Source: Paracoccaceae bacterium
GTDB lineage: Bacteria; Pseudomonadota; Alphaproteobacteria; Rhodobacterales; Rhodobacteraceae
Assembly (NCBI GenBank): GCA_016778765.1
Contig: JADHOV010000007.1
Location: 1-64,000 of the forward strand
Length of the DNA stretch: 64,000 nucleotides
Direction of reading: 5' to 3'
In this document: piece by piece, positions 48,383 to 58,861 of the stretch
Numbering within the stretch: position 1 is the stretch's first letter
How the letters are laid out: the number at the start of each line of letters is the position of its first letter
The notes under the pieces: model-generated
Seen by the model: the letters and a program-made list of their open reading frames with translations, nothing else
Told to the model about the DNA's origin: nothing
Databases searched by the model: none
Position numbers and translations under genes: made by a program

Positions 48383-49129
48383 TCAGTCTTGGCCTTTGGT
48401 ACCCCGCACCAATTGCCGCAGCACCCCATGCAACATTTGCACATCCGCGCGGGTCAGCGTAAAGCGAGACCACATATTCCGCAAATTCACCTTCATCCCG
48501 GGTGCCTTGGCCTCGGGAAAGAAAAACCCAGCATTCTCAAGCCGCTCTTCATAATGTTGGGCCAACTTTTCAACCTCAATCGCCTCTGCCCATTGGGTTT
48601 TTGCCAGTTCCATGCGCGCCAGCTCAACCTGCCCCTGCGCGCGGCGCCACTCATAGGCCATCAGCAACACGCATTGCGCCAAATTCAGCGATGGAAAATC
48701 AGGATTCACCGGCACCGATATCAACGCATTTGCCCCCGCGATATCTTCATTTTCCAACCCCGCGCGCTCTGGGCCAAACATCACGGCTACTTTTTGCCCC
48801 TGAGCGAGTTTTTCCGCGGCTTGGCGCATCGCCTCTTCCGGCGCTAAAATTGGCTTGGTTAAGCCACGGCCGCGCGCTGTTGTGGCGAAAATAAAATTGG
48901 CGTCGCCCACCGCTTCAGAGACCCCATCAAAATGCTGTGCCGCATCCAACAACCGGCCCGCGCCACTGGCCATCGCCACCGCCCGCGTGCTGGGCCAGCC
49001 ATCGCGCGGCGCAACCACGCGCATTTTCTCCAAACCAAAATTCCACATCGCACGGGCGGATGCGCCGATATTTTCGCCCATTTGCGGGCGGACCAAAACA
49101 AAATAGGGTTGACGCTGTGACTCAGGCAC
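48383..49129 (-). CDS. trmJ: TrmJ-type tRNA/rRNA 2'-O-methyltransferase
   Basis: 248 residues of the SPOUT superfamily. PYFVLVRPQMGENIGASARAM at the N-terminus, MFGPERAGLENEDIA near residue 115 and PVNPDFPSLNLAQCVLLM near 135 form the deep-knot SAM site. This pattern is that of TrmJ, which methylates the ribose at position 32 of tRNAs. The symbol is likely but other SpoU-like targets are possible. The gene has its own transcription unit. Confidence 0.85.
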   Translation of the reverse strand: MPESQRQPYFVLVRPQMGENIGASARAMWNFGLEKMRVVAPRDGWPSTRAVAMASGAGRLLDAAQHFDGVSEAVGDANFIFATTARGRGLTKPILAPEEAMRQAAEKLAQGQKVAVMFGPERAGLENEDIAGANALISVPVNPDFPSLNLAQCVLLMAYEWRRAQGQVELARMELAKTQWAEAIEVEKLAQHYEERLENAGFFFPEAKAPGMKVNLRNMWSRFTLTRADVQMLHGVLRQLVRGTKGQD

Positions 49130-49263
49130 GGCTTAAGCCTCCTTACATAATGGCCTTGCTCTACGCCAGAAAGACGAGGGTTTAAAGCCCCATAGCAGAG
49201 ATCAGCCATAGTCACCGCAGGCAAATCGCGTTAGCCTGATAAAAAACACTTGGAGCCCAAAAC

Positions 49264-49893
49264 ATGGCCGAAAACGAGCAGCCGCAGACCTATCTGATCA
49301 GCCCGCCCGAATTTGAATTGAGCAGCTATGCAGATTTACTATCACGAATGCTAGATCTACATGAGATCGCTTGCGTGCGCCTGGCAATGAGCACTCGAGA
49401 TGAAGGCATGATTGGCAAAGCTGCCGATACCTTGCGCGAAATTTGTCACAGCCGCGATGTGCCGTTGGTGCTGCAAAGCCATTTTTTTCTGGTTGAGCGT
49501 TTCGGCCTTGATGGAGTGCATCTCACTGATGGCGCCCGCTCAATACGCTCGGCGCGCACCGAACTGGGCAAAGACGCAATCGTTGGCGCCTTTTGTGGTA
49601 TCTCGCGCCATGAAGGGTTAAATGCCGGCGAGGCCGGCGCGGATTACGTCTGTTTCGGCCCGTTAAACGAAAATGACCTAAACGCAGGAGATATCGCCGA
49701 GCCAGAGCTATTCGCCTGGTGGAGCGAAATGATTGAAATACCGATTGTGGCAGAAGGCGGGCTGGAGGCCACGAAAATTCTTCAACTCAAAACCTGCGCC
49801 GATTTCTTTGCCTATGCCGAAGAAATTTGGCAGCAGGAGGATCCAATTGCGGCCTTAGGAGCGCTTATTCACGCGCAACAGGCGCATGGGTGA
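49264..49893 (+). CDS. ThiE/TenI-like protein
   Basis: 209 residues of the thiamine phosphate synthase fold (TIM barrel). Recognisable blocks are VRLAMSTRDEGMIGKAADTL, FGLDGVHLTDGARSIRSAR, and GEAGADYVCFGPL near residue 122. Key residues of active ThiE (the Lys/Thr-rich pyrophosphate loop and the D-x-D-like metal ligands) are not obvious, so it may be a TenI-like regulator or a ThiE paralogue rather than a working synthase. GGAG precedes the ATG. Its last 29 bases overlap the convergent olsA gene. Confidence 0.75.
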   Translation: MAENEQPQTYLISPPEFELSSYADLLSRMLDLHEIACVRLAMSTRDEGMIGKAADTLREICHSRDVPLVLQSHFFLVERFGLDGVHLTDGARSIRSARTELGKDAIVGAFCGISRHEGLNAGEAGADYVCFGPLNENDLNAGDIAEPELFAWWSEMIEIPIVAEGGLEATKILQLKTCADFFAYAEEIWQQEDPIAALGALIHAQQAHG

Positions 49894-50716
49894 GCGTGCG
49901 CTCATGTGTAACGCGTATATCCGCCTCTAATGCGCCAGCCAAATCTTTGCGAGATGAAAAATCCGCGACGCGACGCGGCGCATTGAAACAAAGCTCAACG
50001 CGCCCATGGCGCCAAACGCTGAGCGTTTTGATGAAATGAGTGCCAAATTCCATATCACCCCACCATCCATAAAACGCCGCTGGGCGCTCTGGTGGCGCAA
50101 AAAAAGCCACGCTCACGGGTTGAATCCAAAGTTCTGTGCAGGCGTCATGAGAGGCAAAAAACGCTTCAAACAAGCTTGACTTAAAAGGTAAAATACGCAG
50201 GCCATCCGTTGAGGTTCCTTCGGGGAAGAACATTAAACGATGGCCATTTTGTAATCTGGCGCGAAACATTTCTGTTTGTTGCGCGGCATCCTGCCGGCTG
50301 CGGCGAATAAAAACGGTGCCAGTGGCCCGCGCCAACCATCCAATTAAAGGCCAGGCCGAGACTTCTGCTTTAGATACAAAATAAACCCTTGCGCAGCTGT
50401 TCAATACGAAGATATCCAGCCATGAACTGTGATTGGCAACAAAAGCGCCCGGGCTGCGCATTGGCCTGCCTGTTACGCGGCAAGGCAAACCAATAATACG
50501 CAGCGCAAACCGGCAAACGGCCACCGTAATATATGGCGTTAGCGGGCGGTTTTGACCAAAAACCGGGCGTTCCAGGCCTCGGATCAGCACGCTCAGCAGC
50601 AGCCCGCCTAAAACGATCGGCGCTAAGCCAAGAAGCCGCACAGCAACAAGCCACCAACCGGCAAAAGAAATGCCTGTTAGTGCCTCAGAATCTTCTGATC
50701 CATACCAAGTGTTCAT
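49865..50716 (-). CDS. olsA: Lyso-ornithine lipid acyltransferase (PlsC family)
   Basis: 283 residues. One or two N-terminal hydrophobic helices and the acyltransferase motifs NHSSWLDIF (HX4D, near residue 95) and FFPEGTSTDG near 160 are visible. In Rhodobacteraceae this enzyme adds the second fatty acid to lyso-ornithine lipid, and it may also act on lysophosphatidate. Its start overlaps the end of olsB (ATGA), which supports the pathway assignment. It acts at the inner membrane. Confidence 0.88.
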   Translation of the reverse strand: MNTWYGSEDSEALTGISFAGWWLVAVRLLGLAPIVLGGLLLSVLIRGLERPVFGQNRPLTPYITVAVCRFALRIIGLPCRVTGRPMRSPGAFVANHSSWLDIFVLNSCARVYFVSKAEVSAWPLIGWLARATGTVFIRRSRQDAAQQTEMFRARLQNGHRLMFFPEGTSTDGLRILPFKSSLFEAFFASHDACTELWIQPVSVAFFAPPERPAAFYGWWGDMEFGTHFIKTLSVWRHGRVELCFNAPRRVADFSSRKDLAGALEADIRVTHERTLTHAPVARE

Positions 50717-51498
50717 GACTTTAAAAGATCACCCGAATAAAGCACTTTCTGGCGTGTGCTGATACTGTCTCGATCAAGAATAAGACAAACATCAACGGTC
50801 TTAAAAGCGAAATCGACAAAAGCCCCCTCACCAATATACCCGCCCAGCCGAAGATAGGCTTTGATCAGCGCCGGCATGGCCAACATGGCCGCGCGCCGGT
50901 CAATCCTTCCAGATGGGATCAAATCCATCGCCTGAAACGCCTCTGGCCTTGCGGCGACCCGCAGCGCTTCGGGGGCCAAGTGGCGCGCGTGAAGCCAACT
51001 TAGAGGTTCCGCCAGTTTCTGCGGATCGGTGCCATGAAAACTGGCCACTCCGAACAGCACTTCGACATTATGCTCTGCCACATAGCGCTGCAAGGCCTGC
51101 CATAAATGATACATTGCAAGGCCGCCGCGATACGCCGGATGTACGCAAGAGCGTCCAAGCTCAAGCAGGTTACGCCCAGTGGCGTATAATCTTTGCAGGT
51201 CATATTCATCTTCTGAATAGAATTGCCCGATCCGTGCCGCTTGTTCCGAGCGCAAAAGCCTATAGACTCCTATAATCCCGCCAAAAGGGCAGTTTTTTCG
51301 AGCCTTATCTTTCAAGACAAGATGATCGCAGAAGGGATCAAACCGGTCCATTTCTAGCTCGTTTTGATGATCTATTTCGGCCCCAGAAGCCCCCAACTCT
51401 TTCACGAATACAGCGTAGCGCAACCGTTGCGCCGCCCGTAAATCAAGCTTGGTTTCGGCCAATTCCACGACCAAATCAGTGTCACTCTGTAGCATCAT
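50713..51498 (-). CDS. olsB: Ornithine N-acyltransferase
   Basis: 261 residues of the GNAT-like acyl-ACP acyltransferase group. The blocks LRYAVFVKELGASG near residue 26, FCDHLVLKD near 57, ELGRSCVHPAYRGGLAMYHL near 113 and LFGVASFHGTDPQKL near 148 are typical OlsB features. It moves a 3-hydroxyacyl chain from ACP onto ornithine, the first step of phosphate-free ornithine lipid synthesis. olsA follows, coupled by overlap. Confidence 0.9.
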   Translation of the reverse strand: MMLQSDTDLVVELAETKLDLRAAQRLRYAVFVKELGASGAEIDHQNELEMDRFDPFCDHLVLKDKARKNCPFGGIIGVYRLLRSEQAARIGQFYSEDEYDLQRLYATGRNLLELGRSCVHPAYRGGLAMYHLWQALQRYVAEHNVEVLFGVASFHGTDPQKLAEPLSWLHARHLAPEALRVAARPEAFQAMDLIPSGRIDRRAAMLAMPALIKAYLRLGGYIGEGAFVDFAFKTVDVCLILDRDSISTRQKVLYSGDLLKS

Positions 51499-51610
51499 CT
51501 AGTCGTATCTTTCACTTATTATGCAAGTTTTGATACAATTTCGTTTCAAATTGACCGGAATCCGGCCCTTACTGATTACAACTATAGGTTTAATGCAGCT
51601 CAGATAATCG

Positions 51611-51799
51611 CTATTCTTGGCCATAGACCTGCACAAGCGCAATTTTGGATCCATCAATGACCAACTTACCCATTTCAGAAAAATTCACGGTAATGCGACC
51701 GTTTATACGAGATTGTACTTGTCCAACACCCCAATCTGGCTGGCTGGGATGGCGTACCAGCATGCCGGGTTCTAAGAAAAGATTTAAGTCCTCCACCAC
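51611..51799 (-). CDS. DUF3553 domain protein
   Basis: 62 residues. LFLEPGMLVRHPSQPDWGVGQVQSR matches DUF3553, a short beta-barrel-like domain also found at the end of some UvrD/PcrA helicases and CarD-like proteins, where it binds RNA polymerase. Alone, as here, it is a small cytoplasmic protein of unknown role. The start is GTG; AGGAG lies about 6-9 bases upstream of two tandem GTG codons. Divergent from chpT by 27 bases. Confidence 0.8.
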   Translation of the reverse strand: MVEDLNLFLEPGMLVRHPSQPDWGVGQVQSRINGRITVNFSEMGKLVIDGSKIALVQVYGQE

Positions 51800-51826
51800 A
51801 CCACTCCTGACGCTGAGGCATTACCA

Positions 51827-52435
51827 ATGATACAATCGGCATCTCATCTTGCAAGCTTGATTGGCTCGCGCATATGCCATGACCTGATAAGCCCAATTGG
51901 CGCAATACACAACGGGTTAGAGCTGATATCGCTGTCCGGTCCGGTGCAACATGAAGCTGAGATATCTTTAATCACTCAAAGCTGCCAAAACGCGGCCAGC
52001 CGTATTAAGTTTTTTCGTGTTGCCTTTGGCGTAAGCGGCAGTGACCGCCAGCTTTCAACCGATACTCTACTGGACATCTTAATGCCGCTGATCAACGGGC
52101 CTCGACAAAATTTACACTGGAAAATCCATCGAAGCCTCACCCGCCGCGAAGCACAAGCGCTTTTTCTGGCGATTTTATGCATCGAAACCGCCTTGCCGCT
52201 TGGCGGCGAAATATCGGTGACCGAGCGCGGCCCGCGGTTAAGCGTTGAGGGTTATTCAACCAAGATCATCGTAGATGCGGCCATTTGGGACCCGTTGACA
52301 AATACGAGTCCCAAACACGCCTTGCTGCCAGAGCATGTACAATTTTTGTTTTTGTCCAGCATCGTGCATGAAATCGGCCGCGCATTGAACGTCTGCGTTC
52401 AACCAAGCCTAATCAGGATCAATCTTAGCGCCTGA
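51827..52435 (+). CDS. chpT: Histidine phosphotransferase ChpT
   Basis: 202 residues. His18 in [19 protein letters not shown] is the phosphorylated residue of the dimerisation helix pair; a degenerate ATPase-like domain follows. ChpT relays phosphate from CckA to CtrA and CpdR in Alphaproteobacteria, controlling motility, gene-transfer agents and cell cycle. The last 11 bases overlap the convergent proA gene. The regulator partners are not in the window. Confidence 0.9.
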   Translation: MIQSASHLASLIGSRICHDLISPIGAIHNGLELISLSGPVQHEAEISLITQSCQNAASRIKFFRVAFGVSGSDRQLSTDTLLDILMPLINGPRQNLHWKIHRSLTRREAQALFLAILCIETALPLGGEISVTERGPRLSVEGYSTKIIVDAAIWDPLTNTSPKHALLPEHVQFLFLSSIVHEIGRALNVCVQPSLIRINLSA

Positions 52436-53681
52436 CGGCACCATCCCCGCTGACCAAATATTTAAAGCTGGTCAATTGGGCCGCACCAACGGGCCCACGA
52501 GCATGCATTTTTCCGGTCGCGATGCCAATCTCTGCCCCCATGCCAAATTCGCCTCCATCGGCGAATTGCGTCGACGCGTTATGCATCAAAATCGCGCTAT
52601 CAACCTGTGCAAAGAACCTTTGTTTGGCGGTGTTATCCTCGGTCATAATGCAATCGGTATGGTCCGAGCCAAATTGGCGAATATGAGCAATCGCAGCTTC
52701 CATATTGACAACTGATTTGGCGGCAATTGTGCTGGAAAGATATTCTTTACCCCAATCCTCTGCGCTTGCGGCTTGCGTTCCGGAAAACCCATCAATGCCG
52801 GCGCCAGCGCGCACCTCAACCCCTGCCTGAATGAGCGCTTGAACAACCTCAAACCCAATGGTGTCTACCACATCCTGATGGATCAACAGGCATTCCGCAG
52901 CCCCGCAAATACCCGTGCGGCGGGTTTTCGAATTCAACACGACATTCAGCGTTTTGGCCAAATCAGCTGCCGCATCGATATAAATGTGCACGATACCTTC
53001 AAGGTGGGCGAAAACCGGCACGCGGGCCTCGCGTTTCACCAAACCAACCAGGCTCTTGCCACCCCTTGGCACCACGACATCAATATAATCGGTCATGGTT
53101 AATAAAGCAGCCACCGCCGCCCGATCGCGCGTTGGTACGGTTTGTATTGCCTCTTTAGGCAACCCGGCCGCAACCAAACCCTGGGTCAAACACGCATGGA
53201 CCGCCGCGGTGCTGTGATGGCTTTCCGAGCCACCACGTAAAATCACCGCATTGCCAGACTTCAAACACAAAGCGCCCGCATCCGCCGTTACATTCGGGCG
53301 GCTTTCATAAATCACCCCTATCACGCCAAGCGGCGTTGCCACTTTTTGGATAGATAAGCCGTTCGGGCGCTCCCATTCTTCCAAGATGCGCCCAACAGGA
53401 TCTTCTTGCTGCGCCACAGCGCGAAGCCCCTCGGCCATTGCCTCGATGCGCGCAGGATCCAACATCAAACGATCAAGCATCGCGTCAGACAACCCCTTAT
53501 CGCGCCCATAGACGAGATCCAGTTTATTGGCTTCTATAATTTCCGATTGCGCCACTATTACGGCATCTGCTGCCGCCATCAGGGCCGCGGTTTTCTGCGC
53601 GGCGGGCGCATAGGCCAAACTGGCAGCAGCCGTTTTCGCGCGCCGCCCCAGATCTTGCATCATTTGCTGAACTTCACTCAT
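52425..53681 (-). CDS. proA: Gamma-glutamyl phosphate reductase
   Basis: 418 residues of the aldehyde dehydrogenase superfamily. It reduces glutamyl-5-phosphate with NADPH in proline synthesis. [15 protein letters not shown] near residue 145, [12 protein letters not shown] near 205 and the catalytic Cys in [14 protein letters not shown] near 255 are intact. It follows proB by 15 bases and ends an operon-like string starting with rplU. Confidence 0.96.
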   Translation of the reverse strand: MSEVQQMMQDLGRRAKTAAASLAYAPAAQKTAALMAAADAVIVAQSEIIEANKLDLVYGRDKGLSDAMLDRLMLDPARIEAMAEGLRAVAQQEDPVGRILEEWERPNGLSIQKVATPLGVIGVIYESRPNVTADAGALCLKSGNAVILRGGSESHHSTAAVHACLTQGLVAAGLPKEAIQTVPTRDRAAVAALLTMTDYIDVVVPRGGKSLVGLVKREARVPVFAHLEGIVHIYIDAAADLAKTLNVVLNSKTRRTGICGAAECLLIHQDVVDTIGFEVVQALIQAGVEVRAGAGIDGFSGTQAASAEDWGKEYLSSTIAAKSVVNMEAAIAHIRQFGSDHTDCIMTEDNTAKQRFFAQVDSAILMHNASTQFADGGEFGMGAEIGIATGKMHARGPVGAAQLTSFKYLVSGDGAVRR

Positions 53682-53696
53682 CGCTTGGTCCTTCTT

Positions 53697-54803
53697 TTAG
53701 ACAGCCATATCGTTGCGGTGCACCAGCGCGGCGCGGGCAGGATACCCTAAAATAGCTTCAATTTCAGAGGTTTTCAAACCGATCAAAGCCGCCGCCTCTA
53801 TCGAGGAATACGAGCTTATTCCAAGCGCTAAGGCAGCGCCATTGGCCAGCGTAATGGCCACGCAATCGCCGCGCTGAAAACTGCCAGACACGCCAGAAAC
53901 ACCCGCTGGCAGCAAACTCTTTCCGCTTTCTAACGCCTTTTTTGCCCCCTCATCGATCACGATCTGCCCCAACGGTTTCATCGAGGCAATCCAGCGTTTT
54001 CGCGCCGATTGCGGATCCATTTGCGGTGCGAACCACGTGCCGGATTTGGCGGCGTCAAAGCTGGTCAGCGGATGATCCACAAAGCCTGCCGCAATCAGCA
54101 TCGCGCAGCCTGAACCTGTTGCGGTTTTAGCGGCCATCAGCTTGGTTTTCATGCCACCTTTGGACAGGCCAGAGGTGCCCTCGCCTGCCATCTCTTCAAT
54201 TTGCGGCGTGATCTCTTTCACCATTTCAAAGCGCCTCGCCGATGGATCACGCTGCGGGTTGGCCGAATAAAACCCATCTACATCGGAGAGCAAAACCAAT
54301 TGATCCGCACCCACCGTAACCGCCACTTGCGCGGCCAGTCGATCATTATCACCATAGCGAATTTCATCAGTTGCCACGGTATCGTTTTCATTCACGATGG
54401 GCACAACGCCTAAGCTGAGCAGAGTTTCCAACGTTGCGCGTGAGTTCAAATAACGCCGTCGGTCAGCGCTATCTTCTAAGGTGACCAAAATTTGGGCTGT
54501 GGTTATGCCATGCGGGCCCAATACCTCTTCATAAGCGCGGGCCAGTTGAATTTGCCCCACAGCGGCGGCCGCCTGCGATTGCTCAAGTGCAACATCCCCT
54601 GCCGACAACCCCAAGACTTTGCGCCCCAAGGCGATCGAACCAGAGGACACCAAAACCACATCACAGCCCCGGGCCTTGAACGCAGCAACATCTGCTGCCA
54701 ATGATTTGAGCCACGCGCTGCGCAAAGAGCCCGTTGTTGGATCCACCAACAAAGCCGATCCAATTTTAACCACAATGCGTTTTGCAGCGCTTAGGGACGC
54801 CAT
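53697..54803 (-). CDS. proB: Glutamate 5-kinase
   Basis: 368 residues: an amino-acid kinase domain ([11 protein letters not shown] near residue 11, [14 protein letters not shown] near 53, [19 protein letters not shown] near 138, [14 protein letters not shown] near 215) and a C-terminal PUA domain (about 275-355). It phosphorylates glutamate in the first step of proline synthesis and is usually inhibited by proline. The start overlaps the end of obgE by 13 bases. Confidence 0.96.
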   Translation of the reverse strand: MASLSAAKRIVVKIGSALLVDPTTGSLRSAWLKSLAADVAAFKARGCDVVLVSSGSIALGRKVLGLSAGDVALEQSQAAAAVGQIQLARAYEEVLGPHGITTAQILVTLEDSADRRRYLNSRATLETLLSLGVVPIVNENDTVATDEIRYGDNDRLAAQVAVTVGADQLVLLSDVDGFYSANPQRDPSARRFEMVKEITPQIEEMAGEGTSGLSKGGMKTKLMAAKTATGSGCAMLIAAGFVDHPLTSFDAAKSGTWFAPQMDPQSARKRWIASMKPLGQIVIDEGAKKALESGKSLLPAGVSGVSGSFQRGDCVAITLANGAALALGISSYSSIEAAALIGLKTSEIEAILGYPARAALVHRNDMAV

Positions 54804-55828
54804 TCCAAATCTTCCTGTTCCACTCTTGTTTCTTGCTTGCGCCCAGTGTCAATTTGATGGCGCAAGACACGCAACACCGCCTCAACCCCCTCGCGGCTGA
54901 CGCCCGACATTAAAAACACAGGTCCGCCAGCAATTGCTTCCAGCTCAGCTTTGAAAAACGCGCGCTCTTCGTTATCCAACGCGTCAACCTTATTCAGCAC
55001 GGTCACTCTCGGTTTTTGCGCCAAAGCTCCGCCATATGCCTCAAGTTCATCTATGATCGTTTTGTAATCATTTAAAAAATCACCCGAGGTCCCATCGACC
55101 AAATGCAAAAGAACCGCGCAGCGTTCCACATGCCCAAGGAACAAATCCCCCAAACCACGCCCCTCATGTGCGCCGGCAATCAGACCTGGAATATCGGCCA
55201 CAACGAACTCGGTATTATCAATCCCAACAACCCCAAGGTTTGGATAGAGCGTGGTGAACGGATAATCTGCGATTTTGGGCCGCGCGTTCGATGTGGCCGC
55301 CAAAAAGGTTGACTTGCCTGCATTGGGCAGGCCCAAAAGGCCTGCATCGGCTATTAGCTTCAACCGTAACCAGATTGTGCGCTCAATCCCTTCTTGCCCG
55401 GGATTGGCGCGGCGCGGCGCTTGGTTGGTTGAGGATTTGAAATGCAGGTTTCCAAAACCGCCATTGCCGCCTTTGGCCAAGACAACCCGGTCCCCCACTT
55501 CGGTAAGATCCGCAATTACCGTTTCTTGATCTTCATCCAAAATTTCCGTGCCGGCAGGCACCCGCAGCAGGATATCATCGCCCGATGCCCCCGAGCGTTG
55601 TTGCCCCATGCCAGCGCCGCCATTATTGGCAAAGAAATGCTGCTGATAACGAAAATCGATCAAGGTGTTCAGCCCGTCAACCGCCTCGGCAATCACGGAG
55701 CCGCCTTTGCCCCCATCACCGCCATCAGGCCCGCCATATTCGATATATTTTTCCCGCCGGAAGCTTACGCAGCCACCGCCACCCGAGCCAGAGCGGATAT
55801 AGACTTTCGTCAGATCTAGAAATTTCAT
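54791..55828 (-). CDS. obgE: GTPase Obg
   Basis: 345 residues. The glycine-rich Obg fold (about 1-158, [16 protein letters not shown]) is followed by a G domain with [10 protein letters not shown] near residue 167, DIPGL near 213 and NKVD near 280. The extra C-terminal domain of some Obg proteins is absent. ObgE is tied to 50S ribosome assembly and stress control, in keeping with its position downstream of rplU-rpmA. Confidence 0.97.
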   Translation of the reverse strand: MKFLDLTKVYIRSGSGGGGCVSFRREKYIEYGGPDGGDGGKGGSVIAEAVDGLNTLIDFRYQQHFFANNGGAGMGQQRSGASGDDILLRVPAGTEILDEDQETVIADLTEVGDRVVLAKGGNGGFGNLHFKSSTNQAPRRANPGQEGIERTIWLRLKLIADAGLLGLPNAGKSTFLAATSNARPKIADYPFTTLYPNLGVVGIDNTEFVVADIPGLIAGAHEGRGLGDLFLGHVERCAVLLHLVDGTSGDFLNDYKTIIDELEAYGGALAQKPRVTVLNKVDALDNEERAFFKAELEAIAGGPVFLMSGVSREGVEAVLRVLRHQIDTGRKQETRVEQEDLEWRP

Positions 55829-55839
55829 GTTCCGGGTCC

Positions 55840-56889
55840 TTATGCGGGTCGCATAAGGCGATATCGGGTTATGGGCGCAGGCTCAAGCCTTGCCGCCGAT
55901 TTTCCCATTTCGCTGGGATGTGACTGCACCGGTATTGGCATAAAACCCGCTTTTTGTAACACGCGCCCCGAGCCGGGATTATCCTTAAAATGCTCTACAG
56001 TGATGGCCTCAAGCGGATAGCGCCGGAATAAAAAGGCACAAAAGGCATTTACTGCCTCGCTCATTAGGCCCTGCCCCCACTGCTTTGGATTTATCGCATA
56101 TACAAGATATGCCGTAACCGGCGCGGCCAAAGGGGCCGCGCGAAAGCCGATCATTCCGATCACGTTCTGGGTTTTATCCGCAAGCGCAAACATTCCATTC
56201 CACGCGCCTTTCCAGCGCGCCGCCTCAATAAACCGCCCCACGAAGCCGCGCGGCAAAGGATGTGGAACAATCGCGAGGTTCCGTGCAACTTGCTTTTGAA
56301 CAAGGCAGCCAAACAACGCAACTTGATGTACTTGGGCAAGCGGAAAGATTTGCAACCGCTGCGTTTCGATAAAAACAGGGTTTAAAAAATGCCATTGATC
56401 AGGGGTCAGCGCCATCGGTTGCAACGGAACCGATTGGCGCAAGGCTTTTGAATAGCTTGCAACCGGCGGACCATTTGGCGCAAAGCCATTTTTTACCAAT
56501 ACACGCATAGAGCGCTGGTTTTGCAATCGCACGCTTGCCAAGAGCGGGCTGGCATGCGGATCAGAAAAGTATTTTTTCAAAACCAAATCTGCCGCTTCAG
56601 TGATCAGGCCTTGGCCCCAAAAGGCCGGATCTAGCCAAAATCCAAAATTTGGATATTCTTCGATCAGACCGATAAAGTCTTCCTTCAGCGTGATCGCCCA
56701 AACCTGCCGATGTGGATTATCCTGCAGAAGATTGAGAAACCCTTTGGCATCACTTGCGGTATAAGGAAACGGCAAAACCGGCACCCAATAAGAGATGACC
56801 GGATCTGCAAGAATACGCACCATCTCGGCGCAATCCTTTGGCTCCAAAGGTTTTAAAACCAAACGGTTTCCGGTTAAACATATACCCAT
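55840..56889 (-). CDS. Tandem GNAT acetyltransferase
   Basis: 349 residues with two RimJ-like GNAT domains. The first (about 1-155) has [19 protein letters not shown] and [20 protein letters not shown]; the second (about 170-345) has [19 protein letters not shown] and [18 protein letters not shown]-x-x-G-x-G/A acetyl-CoA loops are seen in both ([18 protein letters not shown]). In many Rhodobacteraceae two separate GNAT genes occupy this place between rpmA and obgE; here they form one fused gene. Substrate unknown. Confidence 0.85.
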   Translation of the reverse strand: MGICLTGNRLVLKPLEPKDCAEMVRILADPVISYWVPVLPFPYTASDAKGFLNLLQDNPHRQVWAITLKEDFIGLIEEYPNFGFWLDPAFWGQGLITEAADLVLKKYFSDPHASPLLASVRLQNQRSMRVLVKNGFAPNGPPVASYSKALRQSVPLQPMALTPDQWHFLNPVFIETQRLQIFPLAQVHQVALFGCLVQKQVARNLAIVPHPLPRGFVGRFIEAARWKGAWNGMFALADKTQNVIGMIGFRAAPLAAPVTAYLVYAINPKQWGQGLMSEAVNAFCAFLFRRYPLEAITVEHFKDNPGSGRVLQKAGFMPIPVQSHPSEMGKSAARLEPAPITRYRLMRPA

Positions 56890-57041
56890 CGCACAGCCTC
56901 AAACCAATTCAAACAAAGCACAAATAAAAAAGACGAGCTTCTCCGCAATACTAAAACCACTCAGAAAATCCAGCATTTGCGTTGATGGAAAAGGATATAA
57001 AAGCCTAACGCTTACTTCGATTTCAGGCTCTTTAGCCGCGG

Positions 57042-57641
57042 CTAGCCACCAAATAGTAGGGCATAACCCACGAAACCAACGGTCAGCGCCGCCAGTGAAC
57101 GCATGAGCCACCGCTCTGACCGCTGCCCCGCGATCAAGGTAGAAATACGATCTCCAAAAAAGGTCCAGACTGGATGGCAAATCAGCTGAATACCCATCAA
57201 CGTTAACGCGATCCAAAAAGTTGCGTAAAAGCTTGGTGTTTCTGGTTCGACGAAATTGGTAAAGCCAGCCACGATCATCGCCCAAGCTTTAGGGTTCAGC
57301 GGATGTACCCATAAACCGGCGATAAAACCCGGCGCCGCCCCAGCGCCCCGGTTTGTGGATAAACGCATATTCGCCACCCGCCATGCGAGCCAAATAATAT
57401 AAGCCGCCGAGATGAATTTAAGCGCCACAAACAAACCAGGCAAACTATCAGATAAGCGCATGACGCCAAACCCTATCGGCCAAATGATCAGCTGCTTGCC
57501 AAGCACCACGCCCGCCACAAACGGCAGGGCCGCGCGGAACCCATAGGCGGCTCCTGTGCTGAGCATGGCCATATTCGCCGGGCCCGGCGTGGCAATTTGT
57601 GAGGCGGCAAAGGCCGCAAAGGCACCCAGAGAAACTGCCAT
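57042..57641 (-). CDS. LysE-family exporter
   Basis: 199 residues with about six hydrophobic helices. The family motif GPANMAMLSTGAAYGFRAALP at residue 18 and the LNPKAWAMIVAGFTNF block near 115 are those of LysE/RhtB amino-acid or metabolite exporters. The export substrate is not known. It is transcribed in the same direction as rpmA and begins just after the rpmA terminator. Confidence 0.9.
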   Translation of the reverse strand: MAVSLGAFAAFAASQIATPGPANMAMLSTGAAYGFRAALPFVAGVVLGKQLIIWPIGFGVMRLSDSLPGLFVALKFISAAYIIWLAWRVANMRLSTNRGAGAAPGFIAGLWVHPLNPKAWAMIVAGFTNFVEPETPSFYATFWIALTLMGIQLICHPVWTFFGDRISTLIAGQRSERWLMRSLAALTVGFVGYALLFGG

Positions 57642-57673
57642 TTTTACCCTTCTAAACGCTTTAAGCTGAAACC

Positions 57674-57700
57674 AAAAAAGGGACCGGCCATGCCGATCCC
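57674..57700 (-). terminator. Terminator of the rplU-rpmA unit
   Basis: On the minus strand GGGATCGGC/GCCGGTCCC forms a 9-bp stem with one T-G pair and an ATG loop, followed by six T residues. It sits 31 bases past the rpmA stop and 33 before the LysE gene. Ribosomal protein genes can thus be expressed separately from the downstream genes. Confidence 0.85.
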
Positions 57701-57730
57701 TAACGTTTCAAAATAAGGCGGCGATGCCGT

Positions 57731-58000
57731 TTATTCAGCCGCTTTTGCCGCGGGCAAAACAGAAATAAACGTGCGGCCTTTGAACCCTTTATGAAAGGTC
57801 ACATTGCCTTCCGTGGTTGCAAAAATTGTGTGATCCTTGCCTTCTCCAACGCCTTCACCCGGCCACCATTTATTGCCGCGCTGACGCACGATGATATTGC
57901 CAGGGATCGCCAATTGACCACCGTAAAGTTTCACACCAAGGCGACGTCCGTCTGAGTCGCGACCGTTGCGGGATGAACCGCCTGCTTTTTTATGTGCCAT
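57731..58000 (-). CDS. rpmA: Ribosomal protein bL27
   Basis: 89 residues. [21 protein letters not shown] at the start is the L27 signature whose N-terminal arm reaches the peptidyl-transferase centre. No prepeptide is present, so no protease processing like that in Firmicutes is needed. It follows rplU by 18 bases. Confidence 0.98.
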   Translation of the reverse strand: MAHKKAGGSSRNGRDSDGRRLGVKLYGGQLAIPGNIIVRQRGNKWWPGEGVGEGKDHTIFATTEGNVTFHKGFKGRTFISVLPAAKAAE

Positions 58001-58018
58001 CTGATCGTGCTCCTTTTC

Positions 58019-58684
58019 TTATGCCAAATCTTTGGCTTGGGCGATCCAGCCCTCTTTTTCGATCTTGCCTTTCAACGACAGTTCGGCATCCACGGAGGCC
58101 ACATCATCTGCGCTCCATGCTGCGATCTGTGCAAAGCTGGTGACCCCACCGGCAAGCAATTTCTTTTCAAGCGCGGGGCCAACGCCGGATAGTTTCTTCA
58201 AATCGTCGGCTGCTTGATCAGCTGCGGGTGCAGCGGCTTTCGCCGGTGCCGCTTTGGCTGGAGCCGCCTTGGCGGCTGCCTTTGCGGGCGCTTTTGCAGT
58301 TTTCGGGGCCGCAGTCGCCGCCGGTGCAGATCCTGCGCCTAAGGCCGCTTTTACGCCAGACTTGCCAGCGCCTGAGGCCAGAATTTCAGTGATCCGCAAC
58401 AGCGTAAGCTGCTGGCGATGCCCTTTGGTGCGCTGCGAGCTGTGCTTCCGGCGGCGCTTCACAAAGTTAATCGTCTTGTCACCTTTGATCTGATCGACCA
58501 CATCCGCTTGCACAGCAGCATCTGCCACCATAGGCGCCCCAACAACCGGGCTTTCGCCACCAATCATCAGTATATCGTTAAATTGAACTGTTTCCCCAGC
58601 ATCTGCAGCCAGTTTTTCAACGCGGAGCATATCGCCCGATTGAACTTTATACTGCTTACCACCGGTTTTAAGAACCGCAAACAT
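58019..58684 (-). CDS. rplU: Ribosomal protein bL21 with C-terminal extension
   Basis: 221 residues, about twice the bacterial norm. Residues 1-101 are bL21 ([36 protein letters not shown]). Then comes an Ala/Lys/Pro-rich linker (about 115-160) and a folded tail with [17 protein letters not shown], a helix-hairpin-helix pattern like that of DUF4332-type nucleic-acid binders. Such long bL21 forms are common in Alphaproteobacteria; the tail's role is not known. First gene of the unit with rpmA. Confidence 0.96.
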   Translation of the reverse strand: MFAVLKTGGKQYKVQSGDMLRVEKLAADAGETVQFNDILMIGGESPVVGAPMVADAAVQADVVDQIKGDKTINFVKRRRKHSSQRTKGHRQQLTLLRITEILASGAGKSGVKAALGAGSAPAATAAPKTAKAPAKAAAKAAPAKAAPAKAAAPAADQAADDLKKLSGVGPALEKKLLAGGVTSFAQIAAWSADDVASVDAELSLKGKIEKEGWIAQAKDLA

Positions 58685-58861
58685 ATAGTCTTCCTTTTAT
58701 TGCCGCGTTCTTTGGCCTCCCTGTCGGGACGTTTTGGCTGGCAGCCACCTCGAACAGCGCGCCCGATCAGGCGAATGTGAGATCAAATGCAAACGCATCC
58801 AACGAAGCCGCGCTTATTGAGCAGTTGTTGTGCAAAGTCAAGGCCCTTGCAGCGGGCTTTT

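Noticed and set aside
51558-51572. Palindrome CCGGAATCCGG as a terminator after the DUF3553 gene
   Set aside because: Loop too short for a stable hairpin and no T tract follows on either strand.
56899-57285. 128-codon minus-strand frame overlapping the LysE gene
   Set aside because: A shadow of the LysE gene in another frame; the LysE frame has the family motifs.
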